A stretch of DNA of 64,000 nucleotides from Sulfurimonas denitrificans DSM 1251 (GTDB lineage: Bacteria > Campylobacterota > Campylobacteria > Campylobacterales > Sulfurimonadaceae): positions 1,860,001 through 1,924,000 of the forward strand of contig NC_007575.1 of the NCBI RefSeq assembly GCF_000012965.1, given 5' to 3'. Shown here one piece after another: positions 35,942 to 45,943 of the stretch. Positions within the stretch are counted from its first letter, which is position 1; each line of letters starts with the position of its first letter. The position numbers and the translations under genes are program-made. A model generated the notes under the pieces. That model was not told where the DNA came from, ran no database searches, and worked only from the letters and a program-made list of their open reading frames with translations.

Positions 35942-37450
35942 TTAATATCCGCTATTATATACAAAGAGCGTAACAAACTCTATGAGCTGATTTACTGCGA
36001 CAAAAGCAAAAATAGTTCCTATAGCAGCAATACCAATAATTGTTTTAAGCGGAAGTGTTGCGTTTGCACTATATACATGTCCATTGTTTTCTACAACTGG
36101 ATCTTTCATAAACATGTAAACTATCAGTTTTAGGTAGTAGTAACCTGCGATTGCTGAGTTAAGAGCCATAATTAGAGCTAAAACTGTGTAGCCACCAGTA
36201 ATAGCAGAACTCATGAGATACATCTTGCCCCAAAATAGAGCAAATGGTGGAATACCTGCCAAACTTAGCATAAATAGAGCCATAATAGAAGCTGCAACTG
36301 GCGATGTTTTAACCATACCAGCAAACTTATCATAACTATGATCTGATTGTTGATGAGCAGGAAGGTTTTTTTGTCTGCTTATCCAAAGCATAGAGAATGA
36401 CCCTAAATTAGTAAAACTAAAGAGTATCCAATACAAAAATAGTGCACTATTTGATTGTGTAGTGCCTATTAGTATCGCAGCCATTACAAAACCAGCATGT
36501 GATATTGAGCTATATGCCAGCATTCTTTTAACATCGCTTTGAACAAGTGCCCAGATGTTTGCCATAGTCATAGTTACTACAACACCCATATATAAAATAA
36601 CCTCTAACCAAACAACCCCACTGTGAATTAAAAATTCAAAGAGTCTCATGGCTACTATAAATGCAGCTATCTTTGGAACAATTGACATATAACCAGCTAG
36701 TGCAGCTGAACTGCCCTCATAAACATCTGGCGTCCATGTATGAAATGGAACCATTGAGAGCTTAAAGCCAAACGCCGCAAGTAAAAAGACAACTCCTACA
36801 AGAACAAAGCCTATGTCCGCATAGTTGTTAGCTGTTAGAACTGTTGCAATTTGATTGATTTCAACTGAACCAGTAAGAGCATAAAAGACCATTGAACCGA
36901 AGCTGAAAAATCCAGCAGCAAGTGCACCCATTGTAAAGTATTTTACAGCTGCTTCAAATGACTTATCGCGATTGTGCATTGCTATTAGAGTGTAGAGTGC
37001 TAGTGAAGCTGTCTCTAAACCAACAAATATCAAAATTAAGTTATCTGTTGAAACCATAAATTGGAAGCCTGCAATCATAAACAAAAAGAGTGCGAAAAAT
37101 TCAGGATATGAGAATTCGTGAAATCTCTTATGTGTAAGTGCTAATGGTATAAAGAGCATAGAAGCCCCAACGATAATAAACTGAGAGAGTATTGCCAAAC
37201 CATCAATAAGCATCATATCAAATACGCCCATGATTGTTCCATTATTAGCAAATACGCCAGCAGAATCTACTAGTGCAACAAAATCAACTCCCAATATTAG
37301 AAGGCTTAGCATTACATACAAAGACTTATCTTGCTCACTCTTAAATAGATCTATAACTATAATAAAAAGTGCGCCAATAATTGGAATCAACATTGGCACA
37401 AGAGTCATTAGATTTAATGACTCAATTGATACATTTACAGGTGATAACAT
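35942..37450 (-). CDS. nuoN: NADH-quinone oxidoreductase subunit N
   Basis: The 502-residue, about 14-helix antiporter-like subunit of Complex I pumps protons. Characteristic stretches are [19 protein letters not shown], the lysine-bearing [31 protein letters not shown] and [15 protein letters not shown]. It is the last gene of the nuo operon; its ATG overlaps the stop of nuoM. Length is normal. Confidence 0.95.
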   Translation of the reverse strand: MLSPVNVSIESLNLMTLVPMLIPIIGALFIIVIDLFKSEQDKSLYVMLSLLILGVDFVALVDSAGVFANNGTIMGVFDMMLIDGLAILSQFIIVGASMLFIPLALTHKRFHEFSYPEFFALFLFMIAGFQFMVSTDNLILIFVGLETASLALYTLIAMHNRDKSFEAAVKYFTMGALAAGFFSFGSMVFYALTGSVEINQIATVLTANNYADIGFVLVGVVFLLAAFGFKLSMVPFHTWTPDVYEGSSAALAGYMSIVPKIAAFIVAMRLFEFLIHSGVVWLEVILYMGVVVTMTMANIWALVQSDVKRMLAYSSISHAGFVMAAILIGTTQSNSALFLYWILFSFTNLGSFSMLWISRQKNLPAHQQSDHSYDKFAGMVKTSPVAASIMALFMLSLAGIPPFALFWGKMYLMSSAITGGYTVLALIMALNSAIAGYYYLKLIVYMFMKDPVVENNGHVYSANATLPLKTIIGIAAIGTIFAFVAVNQLIEFVTLFVYNSGY

Positions 37451-39003
37451 TAGTGTGCCTCCCTTTGCGATTTACTAATAAGCTCCATCTCTTTATTGAC
37501 ATTTGGTATTCTTAATTTTGCCTCTTGCGTTAAAGATTTCTCATGCATTAAAGTAACAACTCCCTCAACGCTTTTGTTTATTGGCTCTAAAATTGGTTTT
37601 GGATAGATTCCAAGCCAGATAGTAATAATCGTTAGTGGAATAAGTGCTAAGAGCTCTCTTTTGTTTATATCTGGGAGATTTCTGTTCTCCTCATGAGTCA
37701 CAACTCCAAAGAACATCTTTTTATATGCAGATAACATGTAGATTGCACCAACTATAATTGCAGTCCCTGCAAGGAGTGTTAAGATGTGTGACTGCTTGTA
37801 AAAGCCGAGTAAACTTAAAAACTCTCCAACAAAGTTTATAGTAAGAGGCAGACCCACAGAAGCCATAAGCATAATTCCAAAGATGGTTGCATAACGAGGC
37901 ATAACCGAAGCTAAACCGCCAAATTCACTCATTAGTTTTGTATGTCTTCTGTCATAAATTACACCGACAAGGAAAAAGAGCGCACCAGAGACTACTCCAT
38001 GAGCTATCATTAAAAAGATTGAACCTGTAATACCCTCAACGTTAAGTGCAAACGTTCCCAAAATAATTACACCCATGTGTGATACAGATGAGTAAGCAAC
38101 AACCTGTTTAATATCTTTTTGCGCATAAGCAACCATTGCAGTATATATAATCATAATAATTGCTAAAACTGCTATTGGATACATAAAGTAAACTGACGCA
38201 TCTGGAAAAAGTGGCAAAGAGAAGCGAATAAACGCATACGTACCCATTTTAAGAAGTATTGCCGCAAGTATTACTGAACCAATAGTAGGTGCCTGACCGT
38301 GAGCGTATGGTAGCCACGTATGGAATGGAAACATTGGAACTTTGATAGCAAAACCAAAGAAAAAAGCAATAAAGAGCCAATTTTGAAATGATTCTGGAAG
38401 TATCAGACGGTACCAGTCAAGAAGTGCAAAACTCCACTCTCCTGTTGCTTGATAGTAAAAATATGCCATAAATAGCATACCTACTAACATGACAAGCGAG
38501 CCTGCAAATGTATATAGGAAAAATTTAACTGAAGCATAAATTCTAAGCGGTCCACCCCACGCACCAATAATATATAACATTGGTACAAGAGACAACTCCC
38601 AAAAGAGATAAAATACAATAGCATCAAGTGCAACAAAGACACCAACCATAGTCATCTGCAAGAACAGAAGCGTAATAATTAGGTTTTTAATATCTTTCAT
38701 CTCTCCAAGTGAAGCAATTCCTATCATCGTAAAGAACGCCGCTAGTATGATAATAAACAGAGAGATTCCATCAACACCAACTATATAGTTGATACCAAAA
38801 GCTGGAACTAATGCAATCTGTTCCATAAACTGCATACCAGATAGAGTAGAATCAAATGCAAACCATAGCCACATAGCAAGTCCAAACTCAATTGTAGCAA
38901 CAGCTACACCATAAGAGCGTATGCTGTTTTTGTTAACTACAAACCCAAGAATACCTGCTAAGGCTGGGAAGAAAATTAAAATCGATAATATATGATCTAG
39001 CAT
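37450..39003 (-). CDS. nuoM: NADH-quinone oxidoreductase subunit M
   Basis: The 517-residue proton-pumping membrane subunit has the NuoM features [41 protein letters not shown] and [14 protein letters not shown], with the conserved Glu and Lys residues of the pump. It begins 4 bases after nuoL ends and abuts nuoN. Normal length and order for the operon. Confidence 0.95.
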   Translation of the reverse strand: MLDHILSILIFFPALAGILGFVVNKNSIRSYGVAVATIEFGLAMWLWFAFDSTLSGMQFMEQIALVPAFGINYIVGVDGISLFIIILAAFFTMIGIASLGEMKDIKNLIITLLFLQMTMVGVFVALDAIVFYLFWELSLVPMLYIIGAWGGPLRIYASVKFFLYTFAGSLVMLVGMLFMAYFYYQATGEWSFALLDWYRLILPESFQNWLFIAFFFGFAIKVPMFPFHTWLPYAHGQAPTIGSVILAAILLKMGTYAFIRFSLPLFPDASVYFMYPIAVLAIIMIIYTAMVAYAQKDIKQVVAYSSVSHMGVIILGTFALNVEGITGSIFLMIAHGVVSGALFFLVGVIYDRRHTKLMSEFGGLASVMPRYATIFGIMLMASVGLPLTINFVGEFLSLLGFYKQSHILTLLAGTAIIVGAIYMLSAYKKMFFGVVTHEENRNLPDINKRELLALIPLTIITIWLGIYPKPILEPINKSVEGVVTLMHEKSLTQEAKLRIPNVNKEMELISKSQREAH

Positions 39004-39006
39004 ACG

Positions 39007-40929
39007 TTAAACTCCTAAACCTGAGAGAATTGTCTTAATTTCTCCAGAATATCTAGCCGCTAGTCCAAAAACTACAGCTAGTGATAGTAAAGCAACAGTT
39101 CCTGCTACCATCCATTTTAGCATGGTAGAAAGATTTCCACTCTGCATAACTCTTGTTGTATTTCCTGTTTTATAAAGTATATTTGCCATACCATCAACAG
39201 TTCCATCTACAATTTTTTGGTCTATTTTTGTCCAGAAAACTTCTGATAGCTCTCTATATGCCTTAACTATATACTGTTCATAAAAATATGGGATGTAGTA
39301 TTGGTTAATAAGAAGTTTATATACAAAACTATTCTCCATTTTAGAAGTTCCATCTGGTACTTTTATATCTTTTTTTGTATATTTTTTATATGCATAAAAA
39401 ATTGCCAAGGCAACAAGAAGTTGAGTTCCTATTGTCATAATCCAGTAAGTTGCAGCAGAGTGAACATGGTACTCAGTAGAAGGTAAAAGCTGCGTAACCA
39501 TCTCGAAATATCCAGCTTTGAATGCTCCTGCAATAATTGCTAAAAGAAGAAGTGGACTCATAGCTATTAACATAAACTTGTACGCTTCATGTGGATGAAT
39601 ACCAAATAGTTTGTATCTCTCCTCTCCGTGGAATATTAGTGCAACAAGTCTAAATGAGTAAAATGCTGTAAGCGCTGCAGTAAATAGAAGCACTGCGTAG
39701 ATTACATAGTGATGATTAACAAAAGCTACTTCCAAAATTAAATCTTTTGAGAAGAATCCAGCTAGCGGAAAGATTCCAGCGAGTGCCACTGAAGCTATGG
39801 TCATCATTAAAAATGTGCCCTTCATTACCTTGTTTAATCCACCCATTTTAAACGGATCCAACTCATCATGCATAGCATGCATAACATTTCCTGCACCCAA
39901 GAATAGAAGCGCTTTAAAGAATGCGTGAGCCATAAGGTGAAAAAGTGCTACCCAATAAGCTCCAAGCCCAGCAGCAGCAAACATATAACCTAGCTGTGAG
40001 AGTGTAGAGTATGCAATAACTCTTTTCATATCACGATTAACTAACGCCATAGATGCTGCAAAAAGAGCAACAAATGCTCCAAGACTTGCAATAAATAGCC
40101 CTACATTAGGGATTAGCTCATAAAGAGGGCTTGAGCGAACTACCAAATAAACACCAGCTGTAACCATAGTTGCTGCGTGAATTAGCGCTGATACTGGAGT
40201 TGGTCCCTCCATAGCATCTGCTAACCAAGTGTGAAGTGGAAACTGTGCAGATTTACCCATAGCTCCAATAAATAAGAAGATTCCTATCCATGTAATAGTA
40301 GCAGTATCAAGTGATGGCATTGCTGCAAAAGCACCATCATATTGTAGTGTCCCTGTGTTCCAGTAAACCAAGAAGATGCCAATTAACATCCCAAGGTCAG
40401 CAATACGATTCATGATAAACGCTTCATTAGCTGCCCAAGACGCACTCTCTTTGTGATACCAAAAACCAATTAGTAACCATGAACAAAGCCCTACACCTTC
40501 CCAACCGATAAAGAGACCTGCAAAGTTATCACTCATAACAAGTATCATCATAGAGAAAACAAAAGCAGAAAGGTAAGAGAAGAATCTGTTAAAGCCTTTA
40601 TCATGGTCCATATAACCAATAGCGTAAACATGAACAACAGTTGAAACCAATGTTACAACCATCATCATAACCACGCTTACCTGATCAACTACAAAGCCAA
40701 AAGGAATATATAAATCTCCCGTAGCCATCCATGTCATCATCTCTACATGTAGCGTATGTCCTGTTGTAAATACTAATATTAGTAAAATAGTACTGCTAAT
40801 AAGAGATACCCCAAGAAGCGCACTAGGTACAATTCCAGCTATTTTTGTCTTTGGTGAAGCCCCAAAAAGTGCTGCAAACAAAGAACCAACAAGTGGTGAG
40901 AAAAGTGCTGTATATAAAAATAGTTCCAT
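39007..40929 (-). CDS. nuoL: NADH-quinone oxidoreductase subunit L
   Basis: The 640-residue distal pump subunit has GWEGVGLCSWLLIGFWYHKE, the FPLHTWLADAMEGPTPVSAL segment and AYSTLSQLGYMFAAAGLG, and ends in the long lateral helix region. It carries the usual NuoL lysine and glutamate residues in its membrane helices. It lies 4 bases after nuoK. No anomalies noticed. Confidence 0.95.
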   Translation of the reverse strand: MELFLYTALFSPLVGSLFAALFGASPKTKIAGIVPSALLGVSLISSTILLILVFTTGHTLHVEMMTWMATGDLYIPFGFVVDQVSVVMMMVVTLVSTVVHVYAIGYMDHDKGFNRFFSYLSAFVFSMMILVMSDNFAGLFIGWEGVGLCSWLLIGFWYHKESASWAANEAFIMNRIADLGMLIGIFLVYWNTGTLQYDGAFAAMPSLDTATITWIGIFLFIGAMGKSAQFPLHTWLADAMEGPTPVSALIHAATMVTAGVYLVVRSSPLYELIPNVGLFIASLGAFVALFAASMALVNRDMKRVIAYSTLSQLGYMFAAAGLGAYWVALFHLMAHAFFKALLFLGAGNVMHAMHDELDPFKMGGLNKVMKGTFLMMTIASVALAGIFPLAGFFSKDLILEVAFVNHHYVIYAVLLFTAALTAFYSFRLVALIFHGEERYKLFGIHPHEAYKFMLIAMSPLLLLAIIAGAFKAGYFEMVTQLLPSTEYHVHSAATYWIMTIGTQLLVALAIFYAYKKYTKKDIKVPDGTSKMENSFVYKLLINQYYIPYFYEQYIVKAYRELSEVFWTKIDQKIVDGTVDGMANILYKTGNTTRVMQSGNLSTMLKWMVAGTVALLSLAVVFGLAARYSGEIKTILSGLGV

Positions 40930-40932
40930 ATC

Positions 40933-41241
40933 TTATCCTCTCATCGTTGACATATTGTCAAGGTCAATATTGTTATGTTTTTTATGCCATACAATTAAAA
41001 GCCCAAGCCCTACAGCAACCTCTGATGCAGCAATTGCTATTACAAAAAATGCAAACATCTGTCCAGTCAAATCACCATAATAGTGTGAGATTGCAGCAAA
41101 AGAGATATTTACTGAATTTAGGAGTATCTCAGTTGCAAAAAAGAGCATAAGTAGATTTTTTCTTCTCATAACCCCAACTAAACCTATAGCAAAAAGTATA
41201 GTTGAGAGTACAAGATAGTGATTTAATCCAATTTCCATCAT
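40933..41241 (-). CDS. nuoK: NADH-quinone oxidoreductase subunit K
   Basis: The 102-residue, three-helix subunit has the NuoK features IGLNHYLVLSTILFAIGLVG, NLLMLFFATEILLNSVNI and FVIAIAASEVAVGLGLLI. The buried glutamates in helices 2 and 3 are present. The start overlaps the nuoJ stop. Confidence 0.95.
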   Translation of the reverse strand: MMEIGLNHYLVLSTILFAIGLVGVMRRKNLLMLFFATEILLNSVNISFAAISHYYGDLTGQMFAFFVIAIAASEVAVGLGLLIVWHKKHNNIDLDNMSTMRG

Positions 41242-41810
41242 AGGTTCACCTTTTTATCTTCTTCTTTCATCGCCATAAGCTCAGAATCACTCATAAGAGT
41301 AAGAGAGAGATCCATCTTCTTTCCTGCAAGAACGATTCCAGCAATCATTGCCACTAACAACATTACTGCGGCTACTTCAAAAGGTACAAGATACTTTGTA
41401 AAAAGCACCATACCAACTTCTTGAACATTCCCCACACCCTCACTCATAGGATAGAGCGCTTCTATATTGCTTCCTACTATTGGAGCTGCAACGATAATAA
41501 CTACCATAAGTGCCGCTAAAGAGCTAAGACCGATAACTATCGCTTTATTTCCCTGCTTCTCTTTTACCTCTCTTGTTGTATCAAAGAACATCATACCAAA
41601 AGCATAAAGCGCCATAACAGCACCAGAGTAAACAACTATTTGGACTGCACCCAAAAAGTCAGCACCTAAGATAAAGAAAAACGCCGATATAAAAATCATT
41701 CCAGCTGCAAGTGCTGAGAGGGCATATAACGCTTGTGACGTTGTTACCGCAATATAGAACATTGCAATTGTTAAAAAAGCGAAAAGATAAAATGCTATTG
41801 CTTCAAACAT
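41238..41810 (-). CDS. nuoJ: NADH-quinone oxidoreductase subunit J
   Basis: The protein (190 residues from ATG 41810) has five membrane helices including LGADFLGAVQIVVYSGAVM ALYAFGMMFFD, the conserved NuoJ helix 3. I chose ATG 41810 because AAGGAG lies 7 bases upstream; TTG at 41816 is two codons earlier. It ends overlapping nuoK. Confidence 0.93.
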   Translation of the reverse strand: MFEAIAFYLFAFLTIAMFYIAVTTSQALYALSALAAGMIFISAFFFILGADFLGAVQIVVYSGAVMALYAFGMMFFDTTREVKEKQGNKAIVIGLSSLAALMVVIIVAAPIVGSNIEALYPMSEGVGNVQEVGMVLFTKYLVPFEVAAVMLLVAMIAGIVLAGKKMDLSLTLMSDSELMAMKEEDKKVNL

Positions 41811-41821
41811 AACCAAACTCC

Positions 41822-42457
41822 TTAATAAGCTAGAGGTGTTTTTTTAACACGCTCATCTTCATGTGGTGTAATTGCACCAAAACCTTCAAACTCTTTTTGA
41901 GTTCCTGCTTTCATCTTATCAAGAGGAGTGAGCATATCTTGGTACATTATAAAGTGCTCTCTTTGATCACTTGCATTCTCATACTCTCCACCATGGGTAA
42001 TTGCAAGTTCTGGGCAAACTTCAGCGCAGTATCCACAAAAAATACAACGACCCAGATTGATACTGTATTCTGTTACCTCTTTACGAGAATTTTCATCTAA
42101 TTTTGTATCAATTCTAATACAGTTAGATATACAAATCTTCTCACAAAGCCCACACCCAATACATCTCTCAGTGTCTGATTCCCAAAGTCTCTTCATCTCA
42201 TGAACAGCTCTGTATCTTGGACCTATTGGCATCTTCTCAAGAGGATACTGAATCGTGTGAATATCAAATCTTATCATCTCACGAAGAACTACCCAAAGAC
42301 CAACAAACAACTCACCTCTGATTGCTCTTCTTAGCGTTCTTGTAAATTTGCCCCAGCCATCAGTTGGATAAGGGGCAATATCTACCATGTAGTACTCACT
42401 ACTTAATTCAGTTACATTTCTATTATTAAAATGTTCTTCTATATGTTCATTATGCAT
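41822..42457 (-). CDS. nuoI: NADH-quinone oxidoreductase subunit I (2 x 4Fe-4S)
   Basis: The 211-residue ferredoxin-like subunit has two 4Fe-4S motifs, [15 protein letters not shown] and [15 protein letters not shown], which relay electrons from the hydrophilic arm to cluster N2 in NuoB. It has a longer N-terminus and C-terminal tail than the Escherichia coli subunit, as usual in this phylum. It lies between nuoH and nuoJ. Confidence 0.95.
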   Translation of the reverse strand: MHNEHIEEHFNNRNVTELSSEYYMVDIAPYPTDGWGKFTRTLRRAIRGELFVGLWVVLREMIRFDIHTIQYPLEKMPIGPRYRAVHEMKRLWESDTERCIGCGLCEKICISNCIRIDTKLDENSRKEVTEYSINLGRCIFCGYCAEVCPELAITHGGEYENASDQREHFIMYQDMLTPLDKMKAGTQKEFEGFGAITPHEDERVKKTPLAY

Positions 42458-42466
42458 CTCTTCCCC

Positions 42467-43453
42467 TTACATCATTACAATAGCTGTGATAACTATATTT
42501 ATCAATGCTATTGGCATTAAAACTTTCCAACACAACCACATCAATTGATCTGGTCTGATATCTGGCCAAGCCGCTCTTGTCCATAGGAAGAAGAAGAAGA
42601 AAAATGCGACTTTAGCTAGTAACCCAAGTGCTCCCAAGAGGCTTCCATCTCCATATCCACCTAAGAAAAGAAGTGAAATTACAAAAGAGATAAAGAACAT
42701 ATTTGCATACTCACCGATGAAGAAAAGTCCCCATCTCATACCAGAGTACTCTGTTCCAAATCCATCAATAATCTCATGGTCATTTGCTATTAAGTGGAAT
42801 GGTGTTCTTCCTGTCTCAGCAAAAGCTGCTATCCAAAACAGAATAAACGCAACTGGTTGAGTCCACACTATCCAACTTGTAATTCCAGCTGATTGATACT
42901 CATTAAAATCAATCAGTGACAAAGAGCCAACCATCATAATAGGCGCTAAAATAGAGAGTCCAGTAACTACCTCATAAGAGATAAATACAGCTGCGCCCCT
43001 TGCCGCTGAGATAAGTGAGAACTTATTTGCAGAAGCCATACCACCAAGAAGCGGACCATAAAGACCAACTCCCATGATTCCTAGTATGTATAAGATACCA
43101 ATATTTATGTCTGATACTATTGGATGGACTTCGTATCCAAAAATTGTAAAAGATGGTAAAAATGGAATTGCAGCAGCTGCCATAAAAGCTGTTGCTGCTG
43201 TAATTACTGGTGCAATTTTAAAGATTCTCCCCACAACATTTGTAGGAACAATATCCTCTTTTGTGAAGAGTTTGATACCATCAGCTGCAACTTGCAACAA
43301 TCCAAAAGGACCAACGTTTACAGGTCCAAGACGGCGCTGCATAAATGCAAGAACCTTTCTCTCAAAGTAGGTTCCAATCCCAGCTAATGCTGAGAATATC
43401 AGTACAATAACGACGATTTTTATTATCGTCTCTATAAAATATGACGCTTCCAT
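42467..43453 (-). CDS. nuoH: NADH-quinone oxidoreductase subunit H
   Basis: The 328-residue, eight-helix subunit binds the quinone head-group near its cytoplasmic side. Conserved stretches are ERKVLAFMQRRLGPVNVGPFG, FAETGRTPFHLIANDHEIIDG and the RPDQLMWLCWK C-terminal segment. It lies 3 bases after the second NuoG. Confidence 0.95.
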   Translation of the reverse strand: MEASYFIETIIKIVVIVLIFSALAGIGTYFERKVLAFMQRRLGPVNVGPFGLLQVAADGIKLFTKEDIVPTNVVGRIFKIAPVITAATAFMAAAAIPFLPSFTIFGYEVHPIVSDINIGILYILGIMGVGLYGPLLGGMASANKFSLISAARGAAVFISYEVVTGLSILAPIMMVGSLSLIDFNEYQSAGITSWIVWTQPVAFILFWIAAFAETGRTPFHLIANDHEIIDGFGTEYSGMRWGLFFIGEYANMFFISFVISLLFLGGYGDGSLLGALGLLAKVAFFFFFFLWTRAAWPDIRPDQLMWLCWKVLMPIALINIVITAIVMM

Positions 43454-43456
43454 ATA

Positions 43457-45943
43457 TTACACCCTTTCAATCGAAGCTGTTGCAAAGCGGTATGAGCTAA
43501 ACAGCGCCTCTGAATTTAATTTAGAATCAAAAGTCGGCAGAACTATAATATCCCCGCTTATTTTGTTATCACTAACTATGCTTGCTACAAGTTCACCGTT
43601 CGCACTCTTAACTCTCACGGTCTCTCCTTCATTAAAATCAGATTTAGCCAAGAACTCTTCACTCATATAAACACCACTTACCTCATCAAGATTTGTAGTT
43701 TTATGCGTAAATGGAGTGAACTGTCTAACTGGATTTGCCAGATAAATCAGAGTTCCCTCAAGTTTTGTATCACTAAATTTCTCAACACTCTCATCACCAC
43801 ATGTAGATACTGCAATATTTTCAAGCAGGTATCCACGACACTCTGTGCCATCATTCTCATAATGGTTTGGTAACTCATCAAAATCTTTTGAGATAAACCC
43901 GCTTTTTGTTGGAAGCATTTTTGTATATTCTATTACATGTTGTGCATCAAAACCTAACGCATTTGCAATATCATTAAGTTCATATCCATTATAACCAATA
44001 GCCGCATTTGTCGGGTTTACTCTTTTATTTATGCTTGTTAGAGTTCCCTCTTGTTGATTGATTGCAGGCATATCCAAATCTCCATCGCCTAAAGCTGAGA
44101 GTGTAAAGTCTGCTTTAGTGTTGTAACCAATAGCATAAGAGCCAATTTCATCATCAAGTTCACAAATAAGTGCTACTCCAAGAGAGTTCGTAAGAGTAGG
44201 AATCATTGTTACTTCAAATGCACTATATTTCTCTATCAATGCCAATAAGCGAGCAAGATTTTTTGAGTTTGGATGTGTATATAAATCTGGTCCAGCAATT
44301 AGAGAGAAACTATCTTTTTTAGCCAAGTTTTTTTCTAACTCTTCCATAAAGTTCTCTTTAGCGCCTAAAATCTCTAAAAGGGCGTTTTCATCAACTTCAA
44401 CCTCTTTAGAGATTTTTTTAGGAACCATTTTTTTCTTCTCTTCTTCAACCTCTTCTTCTTCGCCACTCTCTTCATTTTTCTTCATAACTTTAACTATTTC
44501 AGTAATCTCTTCTTTGATTATCTCTTCAACAGTTATAGTTTTTTTCGAGTGAAATGATGCTAAGTACTCAACTATCTCAGATGGAAGTTTCTCTTTATCT
44601 GCAAATAAATCAAGGATTAGATAAAGGACAACTTCTTCTTGAAGTGGAGCATGATACATAGTCATTATACTTTTGCCAAGCCCCTCAATTACTGGGTCTT
44701 TTAGAGGATGAAAATATAATCCAGCACCTTTATTTACAGTCATAGAGTTATTTAGAGCATATCTCGCATTTGGGTTATCGCTCTTTAGAGCTGTTCCCAC
44801 TGAGATAACAAAGTTTACATTATGAGTTGCTTCTAAGTCATAACCATAAAGTTTAGTACCACTAATTTCGCTGTAACTGTTTAAGAATCTCTGAAGCGCT
44901 TTTGCCTCTTTGTTTACAAGTTTATAGCCAAATTTCTCTTTAAGAGCTTGAAGAAGGTAAGCTTCTTCGTTTGTAATAGTTGAAGTAAATTTTAGAGTAT
45001 CCGCTTTTTTAAATGCTTCTACTGCTTTTTTAAATGCTACTTCATCTTTAGCGTCCACTACATTTTGATAGTCAAAACCGTATCTTCCAGCGCCGCAAAG
45101 TGCAACATAGTTCCACTCATTCATAACACGATAAATTTTTGCCTCTGTGTTATCAATGCTTGTATGTTTTACATCATAACTTATTTGGCATCCCGCAGAA
45201 CAGTGTCCACAAGTTGCAGGAATCTGCTTTAATTCCCACGCATTAGATTTGTATATAAAGTGTGTGTCAACAAGAGCGCCAACAGGACAAACAGCAGCAC
45301 ACTCGCCACAACTTGTACAATCAAGCATCTCTTCGCCGCTTGTAAGCCCAATAAGAGATTTGTTGAGTTTATTCCACATCGCATAAGCGTCTTTTGGCAT
45401 ACTCTCTTTATACTCAGCTTCAAGTGCATCAGCACCACGCGCAACTGTTTTTAGAGCGTTATCGCCTATCATATCTTTACATGTAGTTACACATCTCTCG
45501 CATACGATACAAAGACCTGGGTTGTAGTGGATATGACCCCAATCTATATCTTTTCTATTGACATCTTTAACTGCATAGTGTTGAGCATCAACGCCCATCT
45601 CTAAAGTGTAATTTTGAAGTTCACACTCGCCAGACTGATCGCAAACACCACACTCAAGAGGATGATTAACATCATACACTTCCATGATAGCACGGCGCTC
45701 TTTTATGATATTTTCAGTAGAAGTAACAACGCTCATACCCTCTTTAGACTTTGCATTACATGCATATACCTGTTTGCCATCAGCCTCAACTAAACATAAT
45801 CTACACGCAAGTGTAGGGCTACATCTAGTTAGATAGCAAATCGCTGGTATAAAGATATCATTGGCACGAGCGGCATTTAAAATATATTCACCCTCTTGTG
45901 TCTGTATCTCTCTTCCATCAATGTTTATTGTAATTTTACTCAT
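43457..45943 (-). CDS. NuoG-type subunit, second paralogue (828 residues)
   Basis: The iron-sulfur subunit has an N-terminal 2Fe-2S ferredoxin domain (CYLTRCSPTLACRLCLVEADG), the His-Cys3 cluster motif HPLECGVCDQSGECELQN, two 4Fe-4S motifs (CIVCERCVTTC and CTSCGECAAVCPVGAL) and the N7-type motif CGHCSAGC with a fourth cysteine in LCGAGRYGF. A charged insertion at about residues 470-520, rich in Glu and Lys, is absent from its neighbour. The start overlaps the stop of the first NuoG as TAATG. Both copies keep all cluster ligands, so both could be functional in the same complex. Confidence 0.85.
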   Translation of the reverse strand: MSKITINIDGREIQTQEGEYILNAARANDIFIPAICYLTRCSPTLACRLCLVEADGKQVYACNAKSKEGMSVVTSTENIIKERRAIMEVYDVNHPLECGVCDQSGECELQNYTLEMGVDAQHYAVKDVNRKDIDWGHIHYNPGLCIVCERCVTTCKDMIGDNALKTVARGADALEAEYKESMPKDAYAMWNKLNKSLIGLTSGEEMLDCTSCGECAAVCPVGALVDTHFIYKSNAWELKQIPATCGHCSAGCQISYDVKHTSIDNTEAKIYRVMNEWNYVALCGAGRYGFDYQNVVDAKDEVAFKKAVEAFKKADTLKFTSTITNEEAYLLQALKEKFGYKLVNKEAKALQRFLNSYSEISGTKLYGYDLEATHNVNFVISVGTALKSDNPNARYALNNSMTVNKGAGLYFHPLKDPVIEGLGKSIMTMYHAPLQEEVVLYLILDLFADKEKLPSEIVEYLASFHSKKTITVEEIIKEEITEIVKVMKKNEESGEEEEVEEEKKKMVPKKISKEVEVDENALLEILGAKENFMEELEKNLAKKDSFSLIAGPDLYTHPNSKNLARLLALIEKYSAFEVTMIPTLTNSLGVALICELDDEIGSYAIGYNTKADFTLSALGDGDLDMPAINQQEGTLTSINKRVNPTNAAIGYNGYELNDIANALGFDAQHVIEYTKMLPTKSGFISKDFDELPNHYENDGTECRGYLLENIAVSTCGDESVEKFSDTKLEGTLIYLANPVRQFTPFTHKTTNLDEVSGVYMSEEFLAKSDFNEGETVRVKSANGELVASIVSDNKISGDIIVLPTFDSKLNSEALFSSYRFATASIERV